DNA of 64,000 nucleotides from Mesostigma viride (Eukaryota > Streptophyta > Mesostigmatophyceae > Mesostigmatales > Mesostigmataceae). A program made the translations under genes and the position numbers. Every line of letters begins with the position of its first letter. Positions within the stretch are counted from its first letter, which is position 1. Location of the stretch: NCBI GenBank assembly GCA_009746045.1, contig RPFO01000380.1, forward strand, positions 62,001-126,000, given 5' to 3'. A model generated the notes under the pieces. That model did no database searches, was not told the origin of the DNA, and saw only the letters and a list, made by a program, of their open reading frames with translations. Below are positions 33,801-44,896 of this stretch, piece by piece.

Positions 33801-35731
33801 GCCATGCAGTGTGTGTGCATGCCGGCCCTTGCGTGCAAGGTGTGTGTAAGTGTGTGTGCAGCCCCTTGCGTGCATGGTGTATGTACGTGTGTGTGCAGCT
33901 GCCCCTTGCGTGCGCGGTGTGTGTACGTGTGTGTGCAGCCGCCCCTTGCGTGCGCGGTGTATGTACGTGTGTGTGCAGCCGGCCCTTGCGTGCATGGTGT
34001 GTGTACGTGTGTGTGCAGCCGGCCCTTGCGTGCGCGGTGGATGTACATGTGTGAGCAGTCGCCCCTTGCGTGCGCGGTGTAGGTACGTATGTGTGCAGCC
34101 GCCCCTTGCGTGCGCGGTGTGTGTACGTGTGTGTGCAGCCGCCCCGTGGTTGCGCGGTGTATGTACATGTGTGTGCAGTTGCCCTTGCGTGCGCGGTGTA
34201 TGTACGTGTGTGTGCAGCCGCCCCTTGCGTGCGCGGTGTAGGTACGTGTGTGTGCAGCCGCCCCAAGCGTGCGCGGTGTGTGTACATGTGAGTGCAGCTG
34301 CCCCAAGCGTGCGCGGTGTGTGTACATGTGTGTGCAGTTGCCCCTTGCGTGCGCGGTGGATGTACGTGTGTGTGCATGCCGGCAATTGCGTGCATGGTGT
34401 GTGTACGTGTGTGTGCAGCCGCCCCTTGCGTGCGCGGTGTGTGTACGTGTGTGTGCACTCGCCCCTTGCGTGCGCGGTGGATGTACATGTGTGTGCAGCC
34501 GCCCCTTGCGTGCATGGTGTATGTCCATGTGTGGGCAGTTGCCCCTTGCGTGCGCGGTGTATGTACATGTTTTTGCACTCGCCCCTTGCGTGCATGGTGT
34601 ATGTATGTGTGTGTGCAGCCGCCCCTTGCGTGCGCGGTGGATGTACGTGTGTGTGCAGCCACCCCTTTCGTGCGCGGTGTATGTACATGTGAGTGCCGTC
34701 GCCCCAAGCGTGCATTTTGTGTGTAAGTGTGTGTGCAGCAGCCCCTTGCGTGCGCGGTGTATGTACGTGTGTGGGCAGTTGCCCCTTGCGTGCGCGGTGT
34801 ATGTACATGTGTTTGCACTCGCCCCTTGCGTGCGCGGTGGATGTACATGTGTGTGCAGCCGAACCTTGCGTGCATGGTGTGTGTACCTGTGCGTGAAGTC
34901 GCTCCTTGCGTGCATGGTGTGTGTACGTGTGTGTGCAGCAGCCCCTTGCGTGCGCGGTGTATGTACGTGTGTGGGCAGTTGCCCCTTGCGTGCGCGGTGT
35001 ATGTACATGTGTTTGCACTCGCCCCTTGCGTGCGCGGTGGATGTACATGTGTGTGCAGCCGAACCTTGCGTGCATGGTGTGTGTACCTGTGCGTGAAGTC
35101 GCTCCTTGCGTGCATGGTGTGTGTACGTGTGTGTGCAGCCGCCCCTTGCGTGCATGGTGTGTGTACGTGTGTGTGCAGCCGCCCCTTGCGTGCGCGGTGT
35201 ATGTACGTGTGTGTGCAGCCGGCCCTTGCGTGCGCGGTGTGTGTACATGTGAGTGCAGCTGCCCCAAGCGTGCGCGGTGTGTGTACATGTGTGTGCAGTT
35301 GCCCCTTGCGTGCGCGGTGGATGTACGTGTGTGTGCATGCCGGCAATTGCGTGCATGGTGTGTGTACGTGTGTGTGCAGCCGCCCCTTGCGTGCGCGGTG
35401 TGTGTACGTGTGTGTGCACTCGCCCCTTGCGTGCGCGGTGGATGTACATGTGTGTGCAGCCGCCCCTTGCGTGCATGGTGTATGTACATGTGTTTGCACT
35501 CGCCCCTTGCGTGCGCGGTGGATGTACATGTGTGTGCAGCCGAACCTTGCGTGCATGGTGTGTGTACCTGTGCGTGAAGTCGCTCCTTGCGTGCATGGTG
35601 TGTGTACGTGTGTGTGCAGCCGCCCCTTGCGTGCATGGTGTATGTACATGTGAGTGCCGTTGCCCCTTGCGTGCGCGGTGTATGTACGTGTGTGTGCAGC
35701 CGTCCCTTAATTGCGTGCGCGGTGTGTGTAC
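27894..35731. repeat. 40-bp satellite array, block 4 (longest)
   Basis: 7.8 kb of the 40-bp satellite, uninterrupted by other elements. Landmark variants at about 28848, 29969 and 32428 show the 1,121-bp higher-order unit. The minus-strand frame spanning this block is open for more than 2,600 codons because the monomer lacks stops; I treat it as a satellite artefact. The variant with TGTTTTTGCACTCGC followed by TGTATGTATG first appears near 33170 and recurs at 34570, marking local duplication. Confidence 0.95.
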
Positions 35732-37849
35732 TTTGTGAGCTCACGCTCGTTCTATCTATGACCTGCGGAAGTCTCAAAGGGGGAGGGGAGGCCGCAGTAG
35801 ACAGTTCTGACTAGGTAGCCAGTACTAGGGGGGGCGGGTACGGTGTTGTGGGGGGGGGGGTACCGGGGACGGTACTGTGGACCGGGTCCAATTTGTGTTG
35901 TGGACCGGGGGCAGTCCTGTGGACCGGGGACGGCGCGGCGCCACTGGCCTGTTGGTCAGTGGGCTGGCGTCCGTCACCCCACCTACGACTAGGTAGACGG
36001 TGGATACTTAGGGTTGTGGCGGGGCAACAACCACTCCTCTTTGCAGCTCTGTCGACGGCCCACTGACGGCGTGTGTGCACTGCTATGGCGGTGCCGAATG
36101 TAAATCACAGCTACCGGCCTCCGAATTACTATTCGGGGGCCTGTTTTATTTAAGGTTATGACGGCTGCGCGACGGGGGTCGGCAGCGCCCCAAGAACTTG
36201 CCGTTCGAAGTGCAGGCGGTAGCTGCCAGTGCCAGATTGTTTTATTTTTGCTGCGTTGTACTCGCCACCCCGGGCTCGCGGGAGGGGTCTGGATAGACGC
36301 GGGAGTGACTCTTGATCGGACAACTAAAGCGGGGCAGTCGTGGTGCTAGGGTGGCAACAGCTACAGGCGGAGGGGGAATACGCCGCAGGCAAGTTCGTTG
36401 TGTATCGTATGTGCTGGGCCTGGCTAATGAATATCGTCAAGAATAGTGCATGAGCGCGCTATACGAGCATGGGAAGAAGGGGGAATCGAGCCCCCAGGCC
36501 AGCATAGGAGCGGGGTGGCTGCAGCCCCAGCGCCAGGGGGGGCAGCACCCTAAACAGCCTAACATTTCCTCGTGCCAAGTGAGGCGACAGCGGCCGGCGG
36601 CCAGCGCGGAATGGCGGGGTCGTTGCCGCGTAATTTAAGCGGGGACGAGTTGTTGGGACTGACGGTGCACAGCGGGGAAGGGGAAGGATGTTAGGGCGGG
36701 GCGATAGCGGATCCCAGACGCAGCTGCGTCATTGGGGTGCCGGGGGTGCTATGCCTGTGAAGAAAGGTGTACAAAGAATTGCCGAGCCTGCAGGGGTGGC
36801 TGCCGAGGGCAGTGCCCACATGGGTGAGAACCCCCCCGCAGTGGGAGTCAATGTATATAACTGTGGGGGGTCCCTACGGGGATACTTTTGGCTTCCCCTT
36901 TGTATTGCCGCCTGGTTAATGAAGCACTGGTAGCGGCAGGGGACAAGGGGGGCGACGAGAAGTCTGGGTCATACGACAGCTTGCGGCCAAGTGGCCAGGT
37001 AGTGGGTGCGGGATGTTACAAAGCCCAGGTCCTCTTGACTGGCCCAGGTCCTTATGACTGGTATGATGTTTCGGCCCTTGTTGTGTGGCCTAGTTAGCTT
37101 AGAAACTGCAGATTCTTAGGTTAGCTAATGGCTTGGACGTGTGCCTAACACGTATTTGTAATAAACATGTTTCTCTGGCAGCCCCTCACTCCAATGGAAC
37201 TAAAGCAGCAATTGGATTTTGTGAGCTCACGCTCGTTCTATCTATGACCTGCGGAAGTCTCAAAGGGGGAGGGGAGGCCGCAGTAGACAGTTCTGACTAG
37301 GTAGCCAGTACTAGGGGGGGGGGTACGGTGTTGTGGGGGGGGGGTACCGGGGACGGTACTGTGGACCGGGTCCAATTTGTGTTGTGGACCGGGGGCAGTC
37401 CTGTGGACCGGGGACGGCGCGGCGCCACTGGCCTGTTGGTCAGTGGGCTGGCGTCCGTCACCCCACCTACGACTAGGTAGACGGTGGATACTTAGGGTTG
37501 TGGCGGGGCAACAACCACTCCTCTTTGCAGCTCCCACCCACCCACCCTTGCTGCCAGACGGATGTTACAAAGCCCAGGTCCTCTTGACTGGCCCAGGTCC
37601 TTATGACTGGTATGATGTTTCGGCCCTTGTTGTGTGGCCTAGTTAGCTTAGAAACTGCAGATTCTTAGGTTAGCTAATGGCTTGGACGTGTGCCTAACAC
37701 GTATTTGTAATAAACATGTTTCTCTGGCAGCCCCTAGTTACGTTAAATAAAAATAGTGTGACGGACCGATTTGCCTCAGGCGGCAAAAGGTTCCGGCACT
37801 ATTTAACGTAACTCCCCTCACTCCAATGGAACTAAAGCAGCAATTGGAT
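35732..37849 (+). mobile_element. Non-autonomous split-direct-repeat element, family ii, copy 1
   Basis: Layout A1 (35732-36049), interior (36050-37010), B1 (37011-37217), A2 (37218-37533), short spacer with G-quadruplex tract (37533-37547), B2 (37560-37849, including an 83-bp insertion). A begins TTTGTGAGCTCACGC, and B ends CAATTGGAT. The first nine bases of A and the last five of B are shared with the autonomous element at 45806-51265. Excision in silico rejoins GTGTAC to GTGTGTG with no duplication. B carries ATTTGTAATAAACATG, with a TGTAA poly(A) signal candidate. The interior holds only short frames with no recognisable product, so it probably moves with the proteins of a related element. 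Confidence 0.9.
37736..37813. mobile_element. 78-bp foldback derivative inserted in B2
   Basis: Starts AGTTACGTTAAAT and ends ATTTAACGTAACT, with a 5-bp duplication CCCCT on both sides (37731-37735 and 37814-37818). It keeps 13 bp of one arm and about 64 bp of the other arm of the palindromic unit P found at 38609-38814. It is a deletion derivative. Without it and the duplication, B2 is 207 bp, equal to B1. Confidence 0.93.
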
Positions 37850-38608
37850 GTGTGTGTGCAGCCGCCCCTTGCGTGCATGGTGATCGAGTGTACCTGTGCG
37901 TGAAGTCGCTCCTTGCGTGCATGGTGTGTGTACGTGTGTGTGCAGCCGCCCCTTGCGTGCATGGTGTATGTACATGTGAGTGCCGTTGCCCCAAGCGTGC
38001 ATTGTGTGTGTAAGTGTGTGTGCAGCCGGCCCTTGCGTGCATGGTGTGTGTACATGTGAGTGCAGCCGGCCCTTGCGTGCATGGTGTGTGTACGTGTGTG
38101 TGCAGTTGCCCCTTGCGTGCGCGGTGTATGTACGTGTGTGTGCAGCCGGCCCTTGCGTGCGCGGTGTGTGTACATGTGAGTGCAGCCGCCCCAAGCGTGT
38201 GTACATGTGTGTGCAGTTGCCCCTTGCGTGCGCAGTGGATGTACGTGTGTGTGCATGCCGGCAATTGCGTGCATGGTGTGTGTACGTGTGTGTGCAGCCG
38301 CCCCTTGCGTGCGCGGTGTGTGTACGTGTGTGTGCACTCGCCCCTTGCGTGCGCGGTGTATGTACGTGTGTGCAGCCGCCCCTTGCGTGCGCGGTGTATG
38401 CCAGTGTGTGTGCATGCCGGCCCTTGCGTGCAAGGTGTGTGTAAGTGTGTGTGCAGCCCCTTGCGTGCATGGTGTATGTACGTGTGTGTGCAGCTGCCCC
38501 TTGCGTGCGCGGTGTGTGTACGTGTGTGTGCAGCCGCCCCTTGCGTGCGCGGTGTATGTACGTGTGTGTGCAGCCGGCCCTTGCGTGCATGGTGTGTGTA
38601 CGTGTGTG
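37850..38608. repeat. 40-bp satellite array, block 5
   Basis: Short satellite block. About 37980-38444 repeats 32020-32484 at a constant offset of 5,960 bp, with nearly the same variants. The last five bases, GTGTG (38604-38608), are the target duplication of the palindromic element. Confidence 0.94.
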
Positions 38609-39484
38609 AGTTACGTTAAATAGTGCCGGAACCTTTTGCCGCCTGAGGCAAATCGGTCCGTCACACTATTTTGCCCGGAATAACCACTTCCGAGCACCCA
38701 AGTTAATTCGGCCGAATTAACTTGGGTGCTCGGAAGTGGTTATTCCGGGCAAAATAGTGTGACGGACCGATTTGCCTCAGGCGGCAAAAGGTTCCGGCAC
38801 TATTTAACGTAACTAAAACCTGGCCTCGTGGAGGGTGGGTTGAATATGAGACATCCGCCTAGGCCACTGAGCACGCACCACTAAATGCGCCGGAGCTGTC
38901 CGGATTCGAACCCCTGACCTCCAAGGTGCACGGGTTTTAGTTACGTTAAATAGTGCCGGAAACCTTTTGCCGCCTGAGGCAAATCGGTCCGTAACACTAT
39001 TTTGCCCGGAATAACCACTTCCGAGCACCCAAGTTCATTCGGCCGAATGAACTTGGGTGCTCGGAAGTGGTTATTCCGGGCAAAATAGTGTTACGGACCG
39101 ATTTGCCTCAGGCGGCAAAAGGTTCCGTCACTATTTAACGTAACTAAAAACCTGTGCACCTTGGAGGTCAGGGGTTCGAATCCTCACTGAGGCAGCTCCG
39201 GCGCATTTAGTGGTGCGTGCTCAGCGGCCTAGGCGGATGTCTCGGGCTCTTCGTCCCCCCTCCACGAGGCCAGGTTTTAGTTACGTTAAATAGTGCCGGA
39301 ACCTTTTGCCGCCTGAGGCAAATCGGTCCGTAACACTATTTTGCCCGGAATAACCACTTCCGAGCACCCAAGTTAATTCGGCCGAATGAACTTGGGTGCT
39401 CGGAAGTGGTTATTCCGGGCAAAATAGTGTTACGGACCGATTTGCCTCAGGCGGCAAAAGGTTCCGGCACTATTTAACGTAACT
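38609..39484. mobile_element. Nested-palindrome element, copy 1 (P-S-P-S'-P)
   Basis: Three palindromes P1 (38609-38814), P2 (38939-39145) and P3 (39279-39484), each about 206 bp, alternate with S (38815-38938) and S' (39146-39278), which are inverted copies of each other. P1 appears to be a perfect palindrome, 103 bp per arm with no spacer, centred on TTCGGCCGAA at 38711/38712. The whole 876-bp unit is therefore also an inverted repeat around P2. Ends are AGTTACGTTAAAT / ATTTAACGTAACT, and GTGTG duplications flank it (38604-38608 and 39485-39489). S' carries GGTTCGAATCC, a match to the tRNA B box, and ends in TTTT; S carries the same in reverse. No protein is encoded. Confidence 0.93.
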
Positions 39485-41145
39485 GTGTGTGCAGCCGGCC
39501 CTTGCGTGCGCGGTGGATGTACATGTGTGTGCAGTCGCCCCTTGCGTGCGCGGTGTAGGTATACGTATGTGTGCAGCCGCCCCTTGCGTGCGCGGTGTAT
39601 GTACGTGTGTGTGCAGCCGCCCCGTGGTTGCGCGGTGTATGTACATGTGTGTGCAGTTGCCCCTTGCGTGCGCGGTGTATGTACGTGTCTGTGCAGCCGG
39701 CCCTTGCGTGCGCGGTGTAGGTACGTGTGTGTGCAGCCGCCCCAAGCGTGCGCGGTGTGTGTACATGTGAGTGCAGCTGCCCCAAGCGTGCGCGGTGTGT
39801 GTACATGTGTGTGCAGTTGCCCCTTGCGTGCGCGGTGGATGTACGTGTGTGTGCATGCCGGCAATTGCGTGCATGGTGTGTGTACGTGTGTGTGCAGCCG
39901 CCCCTTGCGTGCGCGGTGTGTGTACGTGTGTGTGCACGTACTCGCCCCTTGCGTGCGCGGTGGATGTACATGTGTGTGCAGCCGCCCCTTGCGTGCATGG
40001 TGTATGTCCATGTGTGGGCAGTTGCCCCTTGCGTGCGCGGTGTATGTACATGTTTTTGCACTCGCCCCTTGCGTGCATGGTGTATGTATGTGTGTGTGCA
40101 GCCGCCCCTTGCGTGCGCGGTGGATGTACGTGTGTGTGCAGCCACCCCTTTCGTGCGCGGTGTATGTACATGTGAGTGCCGTCGCCCCAAGCGTGCATTT
40201 TGTGTGTAAGTGTGTGTGCAGCAGCCCCTTGCGTGCGCGGTGTATGTACGTGTGTGTGCAGCCGCCCCGTGGTTGCGCGGTGGATGTACATGTGAGTGGA
40301 GTTGCCCCTTGCGTGCGCGGTGTATGTACGTGTGTGTGCAGCCGCCCCTTGCGTGCGCGGTGTAGGTACGTGTGTGTGCAGCCGCCCCAAGCGTGCGCGG
40401 TGTATGTACGTGTGTGTGCAGCCGCCCCTTGCGTGCATGGTGTGTGTACGTGTGTGTGCAGCCGGCCCTTGCGTGCGCGGTGGATGTACATGTGTGTGCA
40501 GTCGCCCCTTGGGTGCGCGGTGTAGGTACGTATGTGTGCAGCCGCCCCTTGCGTGCGCGGTGTATGTACGTGTGTGTGCAGCCGCCCCGTGGTTGCGCGG
40601 TGTATGTACATGTGTGTGCAGTTGCCCCTTGCGTGCGCGGTGTATGTACGTGTGTGTGCAGCCGCCCCTTGCGTGCGCGGTGTAGGTACGTGTGTGTGCA
40701 GCCGCCCCAAGCGTGCGCGGTGTGTGTACATGTGTGTGCAGCCGCCCCTTGCGTGCGCGGTGTATGTACGTGTGTGTGCAGTTGCCCCTTGCGTGCGCGG
40801 TGGATGTACGTTTGTGTGCAGCCGGCCCTTGCGTGCGCGGTGTGTGTACATGTGAGTGCAGCTGCCCCAAGCGTGCGCGGTGTGTGTACATGTGTGTGCA
40901 GTTGCCCCTTGCGTGCGCGGTGGATGTACGTGTGTGTGCAGCCGCCCCTTGCGTGCGCGGTGTAGGTACGTGTGTGTGCAGCCGCCCCAAGCGTGCGCGG
41001 TGTGTGTACGTGTGTGTGCACTCGCCCCTTGCGTGCGCGGTGGATGTACATGTGTGTGCAGCCGCCCCTTGCGTGCATGGTGTATGTCCATGTGTGGGCA
41101 GTTGCCCCTTGCGTGCGCGGTGTATGTACATGTTTTTGCACTCGC
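39485..41145. repeat. 40-bp satellite array, block 6
   Basis: Satellite between the palindromic element and the copia-type element, with the same variants as 33000-34700. It stops at CACTCGC, where the copia-type LTR begins. Confidence 0.94.
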
Positions 41146-41392
41146 TGTTGGAAAAGTAGAGGAAACTAATGGGTTTTACACAATGCCTTGTGCTTGGCCT
41201 TGCTACCCACACACCTTGCAGGTGCTGAAAGAAAGAGAGGTTGAAGACAATTTACGTGGAAGAATAAATGGCTTTATTAGAATATAATAGTTGGAGAAGA
41301 GCTTGAATGGAGGTTGAATGGAGGTGAAATGGAGGTTCAATAGAGGTTCAATGGAGGTTGAATGGAGGTACCTGCCCTTAGGGGGCAGTTTC

Positions 41393-41402
41393 CTTTTATA
41401 CC
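41393..41402 (-). promoter_or_regulatory. TATA box in copia-type LTR
   Basis: GGTATAAAAG on the minus strand, with transcription expected toward lower coordinates. The same motif lies in the other LTR copy near 45140. It marks the U3-R boundary region. Confidence 0.7.
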
Positions 41403-41503
41403 TTTTAGGCTAGGAAGGATGACATCAGCAATGACATCATCACAGAAGCTTGTAGAAACATCCTAGCATATTCCTAGCATATTCCCAGCATATTCTCAGT
41501 ATA

Positions 41504-41550
41504 TTCCAGGAATATTCCTGGCATATTCTTAGAACATTCCTAGAACATTC
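41504..41550 (-). promoter_or_regulatory. Heat-shock-element-like cluster upstream of LTR TATA box
   Basis: GAATATTC (41510-41517), GAACATTC (41532-41539) and GAACATTC (41543-41550), with further TTC units, lie about 105-155 bp upstream of the TATA box on the minus strand. Heat-shock factor sites are alternating GAA and TTC units with 2-nt gaps. Here the gaps alternate between 2 and 3 nt, so the match is imperfect. The cluster is repeated in the right LTR copy (about 45250-45300). Binding is an inference. Confidence 0.45.
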
Positions 41551-41996
41551 TAGACATGATCCAATGAGCTGGCATAATAGCTAGATGCCAAGTGTCTACG
41601 TAATAATGTGCCACATAACATGATTAATAAAGTGACACATCTCTTCTCCTTGGAGCGACAAGTGTCATGCAATGAGTCTACCCACTTGTCATCATGTAAG
41701 TGATAACATGTGTCATCATGAGCTGCCAACACTTGTCAGCTCATGGACCAAACACTTGTCCAATAGGCCATAGCACCACTTGTCAATCAAATACGTGATG
41801 CTACTAGGCTGACTCAGGTTACAAGTCATCCATGTCCAAGTATAGGACTATGGCACATGAATATTGATCAGCTCATTGAGCCTGTTCCATCTAGCTCATC
41901 ATAGCTATCAAATTCCCAGTCCATATGGAATAAATCCAACAAGAAATAAATCAGGCTGGGATATATTGTGGCCAGGTGGATATAATATCCCTAACA

Positions 41997-43149
41997 CCCC
42001 CCTTAGCCACATGGGCACAATGCAAGAGATGACTGGGTAGGTGGAATCTCAACACCCCCCTTAACCACATGCTCGTAGCATGCCGTCCAGTTGCTAGCAT
42101 GGTGCAACTGAAAATGAAGATGCCGTCCTCGTGAAACGCTTGAAGCTCCAACATGCGGTCATGAGCCGCACTACCGCCACTGATCCGTCCCCCCCCGGCA
42201 ACGCGAATGAGTGTCCAACCATAGCAGCAACGCACTAGCTGCCCATCAATCCTGGATGGCTGTTACCCAACCCTTGGTTGGAAAAAGTGCTCTAGATGCT
42301 ACATTCCCCCCTCACTCAAAGCGGCTGCCCATGGACACATGAATAGGGGCACACAGTCCCACACATATAATACGGCAACACATGCCAACAAAGAAGGTCC
42401 CTATGAGCTAACCCAAACGGTAAAGAGGTAGGGCAACGGCAACAACACGTGCTGTACACACACGGAGCAACATAACATACGCCATCTCACAAAATAAATG
42501 ACACCAACATCACGTTTTACGCCAAATAAACGGGGTGAGCAAACAAACATGGCAACAAATGCCACACAAACAAGGTACAATACAACCTTCAACACAAAAC
42601 ACAGTGGCCATAACAGATAAACACGCTTCATAGCAAAGAAAACAGGACGTTCAAAACATTACCGCCACAAAGGCGAACACAAGTAACGATTACTTGGTCA
42701 CGATTCACAAATCAGTGCCCGAGAGTAAACATTACGTCCGACATTACAGGTTATGCCGAAATGCACAGCCGAATTCGACACAAAGGACGTAAGCATTTGC
42801 ATACAAGCAATGCTCTCAGCACAAAACAAAATAACACACGCGTCACAGGCACTTAACTTACGAAACAAGTCGTAGACGACGATATAACGGCGCTTCACTA
42901 CGCCGCAGACCAGTGCCACAAATAGCGTGCAAAAACTCTGGATACACACTCCAGGTACGTAGAAAACGTCTCGTGGGAACAATACCAAAATGCGTGGGCC
43001 ATTGCCACTGAACGCATGGCAAAATAAACACATAATTGCTGGAAGAACACAAAGAAAGAACCAGAAAACGCACGCTTACGGCGCCTCACAATTTCCAGCA
43101 AACACGACACAAAAGTCGACAAACAAGTTAATTTCCCACGGACAAAACA
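41997..43149. other. Noncoding interior of copia-type element
   Basis: No recognisable coding sequence. Two short direct repeats around ACACCCCCCTTARCCACATG (near 41995 and 42052) look like duplicated polypurine tracts on the minus strand. The base composition is AT-richer than that of the neighbouring elements. Short minus-strand frames near 42401-43033 show no known motif. Confidence 0.6.
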
Positions 43150-43959
43150 TTAGGGCAACCTTGAGAAGTGGGGTCTGTGCATCCTGGGCGACAATTTCCA
43201 AGGGTCGTTGCAGCTAGCGCATTTGCAAATGCCATGGCCTGGCCGAACACCGTAAACTGACCGACGTGATGCCTTGGCAGCATTTTGCAGTCGACTTGAC
43301 CGTTGGTGTTTGACAGCAGTGTGGCTGACAGGTCGCTGTCCACGTCGTTGTCGGCTCGCTCGAGGCCTCGCGCCAGCACCGGACTTGGCAGTCCAGGACT
43401 TGGAAAAATTTTGCAGCTTGGTCGATTTCGCCCTCGCGCCACGAATTTGTTCCCCCTCAGTTAGGCTGGCAGCGTTCGAGCGCCGCGCCTTTGGTCTGGT
43501 CGCCGGGCTTTGGTTACTAGCACCAGTATCACCTGGAATGCTGGCGGCGACAACGCGCTCCGCCTGCACTGGGCTGTTCTGGACCGCGGTTTCTGGAAGT
43601 ACTTCAGCGTCTGACACGGACTTCTCCATTGCGCTGGAAACTTCTCGAATTGGCGTGAACTTCCACTGGGCCGGCGCAGAGTATATAAAGCCACGCAGTG
43701 TGCGAGTAATGCCCAGTAGGCCGCCCCCGATCCCGCATACACGGGCAAGCATGGCCAGTATGACCGTTAGGCCCACGGCCAGCCACTCCGCCGCGTGTCC
43801 CGAGGCACGTGAGATGCTGCGCTCGCTCCTCGCCATTTTCTGCCCTTGACAGGCAGCGTCGTTGTTGAAGCTCGTCGCCGACGATTTCAGCTCTGGGATG
43901 GCGTCCATCGCTGCGTCCGCACCGCGCGCGGGCAAAAAGTAGGCGTTGTTCCTCGTCAC
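43150..43959 (-). CDS. Unrecognised frame downstream of gag-protease in copia-type element
   Basis: Frame of 269 codons beginning in the -1 frame at the end of the gag-protease frame (TRNNAYFLP, which resembles the pre-integrase start of copia polyproteins). After that no integrase motif is seen. Residues about 60-85 form a probable membrane segment (LAVGLTVILAMLARVCGIGG), and the C-terminal third is basic and low in complexity. It may be sequence picked up by the element that replaced integrase and RT, or noncoding sequence that happens to be open. I do not recognise it. Confidence 0.35.
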   Translation of the reverse strand: MTRNNAYFLPARGADAAMDAIPELKSSATSFNNDAACQGQKMARSERSISRASGHAAEWLAVGLTVILAMLARVCGIGGGLLGITRTLRGFIYSAPAQWKFTPIREVSSAMEKSVSDAEVLPETAVQNSPVQAERVVAASIPGDTGASNQSPATRPKARRSNAASLTEGEQIRGARAKSTKLQNFSKSWTAKSGAGARPRASRQRRGQRPVSHTAVKHQRSSRLQNAAKASRRSVYGVRPGHGICKCASCNDPWKLSPRMHRPHFSRLP

Positions 43960-44813
43960 GATGCTGCAGGCCTGCTGTCCAGCACAGCAACCCGCTGGGC
44001 GAGGTCGACCTTGTGGCCATCCTTGACGAGCTGGCCGACTGATAGAAGTCGGGTGCTCAGCCTGGGAACGAGCAGCGCGTTTTGGAGGTGCACGTCCGCG
44101 TCCTGACCCGGCAGCTTCAGTTTGACAGTCCCGATGGCTGTCGCCTTCAGTTGGCCGCCTGAGCCGGCGATTTCCCTGTCATGAGGGTGCAGGCACACGA
44201 AGTCCGACGGGCATGGCGTCATGTGACAGCTCGCTGCGGAATCCAGCACCCAGCTGGTCGGTGCTTTCTTTTCATACTGCGTGAGTGCAGCAGCATCCGA
44301 CGGCGATGGCGACTCGGCGATGGTGGCGAAGACGAAGCCGGACCGCTCCGCAGCCTCCTCGGTGATACGCGCCTCGCTGGCACCTGGTGAGTGCTCCTTT
44401 CTCGCTTGGTTCCGTCGCGTTGCCTTGTTCTTGCGTTCTTGCTTCAGCTCCGGATGCTTCTCCCAGCACTGGGTGTCCACGTGCCCGGCCTTCTTGCAGT
44501 AATTGCACCGCCTCTTTCCTCCACTTTTCTTCGTAGTAGTGTGGAAAACCTGGCCGTTAGGGGAGCCCTCCTTCTTTGCTTGAGCAGAACGCCTTCCGTG
44601 CAGTAGCTCCTCCGCCTCCAGCAGCGCAGTCTTGACCTCCTTTAGCGAATCCTCCTCTCCAGTTAGGACCTTGACCAGGTCACAATAGGCCGATGCTAAG
44701 GCCTTCAACACAGCCTTGATTTCTTCCCATTTCCTCAGAGACCGCCCATCAAACGTTGTGATGGACTTGCTTGTTGCCCGGAATTGCTTGTAGCACGCTT
44801 CCTTGGTAGCCAT
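43956..44813 (-). CDS. Gag-protease of copia-type element
   Basis: 285 codons from the ATG at 44813 (the open frame extends to 44831 without an ATG). A shortened helical gag (KAVLKALASAYCDLVKVL, EVKTALLEAEELL) is followed by a zinc knuckle CNYCKKAGHVDTQC (about 103-116, CX2CX4HX4C) and a copia protease start WVLDSAASCHMTP (Asp about 191), with Ala replacing the usual Gly of D-S-G. LVPRLSTRLLSVGQLVKDGH is the typical end of the protease domain. Gag is much shorter than in complete copia elements, so its N-terminal and central parts are probably deleted. The stop at 43956 comes just where a polyprotein should continue, and the next frame is -1. Confidence 0.85.
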   Translation of the reverse strand: MATKEACYKQFRATSKSITTFDGRSLRKWEEIKAVLKALASAYCDLVKVLTGEEDSLKEVKTALLEAEELLHGRRSAQAKKEGSPNGQVFHTTTKKSGGKRRCNYCKKAGHVDTQCWEKHPELKQERKNKATRRNQARKEHSPGASEARITEEAAERSGFVFATIAESPSPSDAAALTQYEKKAPTSWVLDSAASCHMTPCPSDFVCLHPHDREIAGSGGQLKATAIGTVKLKLPGQDADVHLQNALLVPRLSTRLLSVGQLVKDGHKVDLAQRVAVLDSRPAAS

Positions 44814-44884
44814 GGTGTCTTCAGTCGCCAATGGAACTGGATGTCTCTGGGTTCACAGTGGTCTTCTTGTTCCTCAGTAACAAA

Positions 44885-44896
44885 CCTCCGATACCA
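44885..44896 (-). other. Primer-binding site of copia-type element
   Basis: TGGTATCGGAGG on the minus strand directly after the LTR end CAAACA. It resembles the initiator-methionine tRNA site TGGTATCAGAGC common in copia elements, with two differences. Confidence 0.75.

Larger units (their letters stand above)
41146..41996 (-). repeat. 3' LTR of copia-type element
   Basis: Begins TGTTGGAAAAG on the plus strand. The inner end is uncertain: CCTAACA at 41996 is chosen because the adjoining minus strand has TAAGGGGGG, a good polypurine tract, but CCAACA at 41941 is another possible edge. The minus-strand TATA box is at 41393-41402 and the GAANNTTC cluster at 41504-41550. A minisatellite of about 12 bp (GGAGGTTGAAT) lies at about 41310-41370. 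Confidence 0.75.

Noticed and set aside
27731-35596. Minus-strand open frame of about 2,621 codons, and hundreds of similar frames in all satellite blocks
   Set aside because: The 40-bp monomer lacks stops in all six frames; both strands are open at once, the products are 40-residue periodic, and there is no start context or domain.
36158-37097. Short frames in the interior of the family ii elements as genes
   Set aside because: None exceeds about 90 codons, they differ between the two copies through indels, and no domain is visible.
42401-43122. Minus-strand frames in the copia-type interior (about 60-110 codons)
   Set aside because: Short, overlapping each other in different frames, with no recognisable motif.
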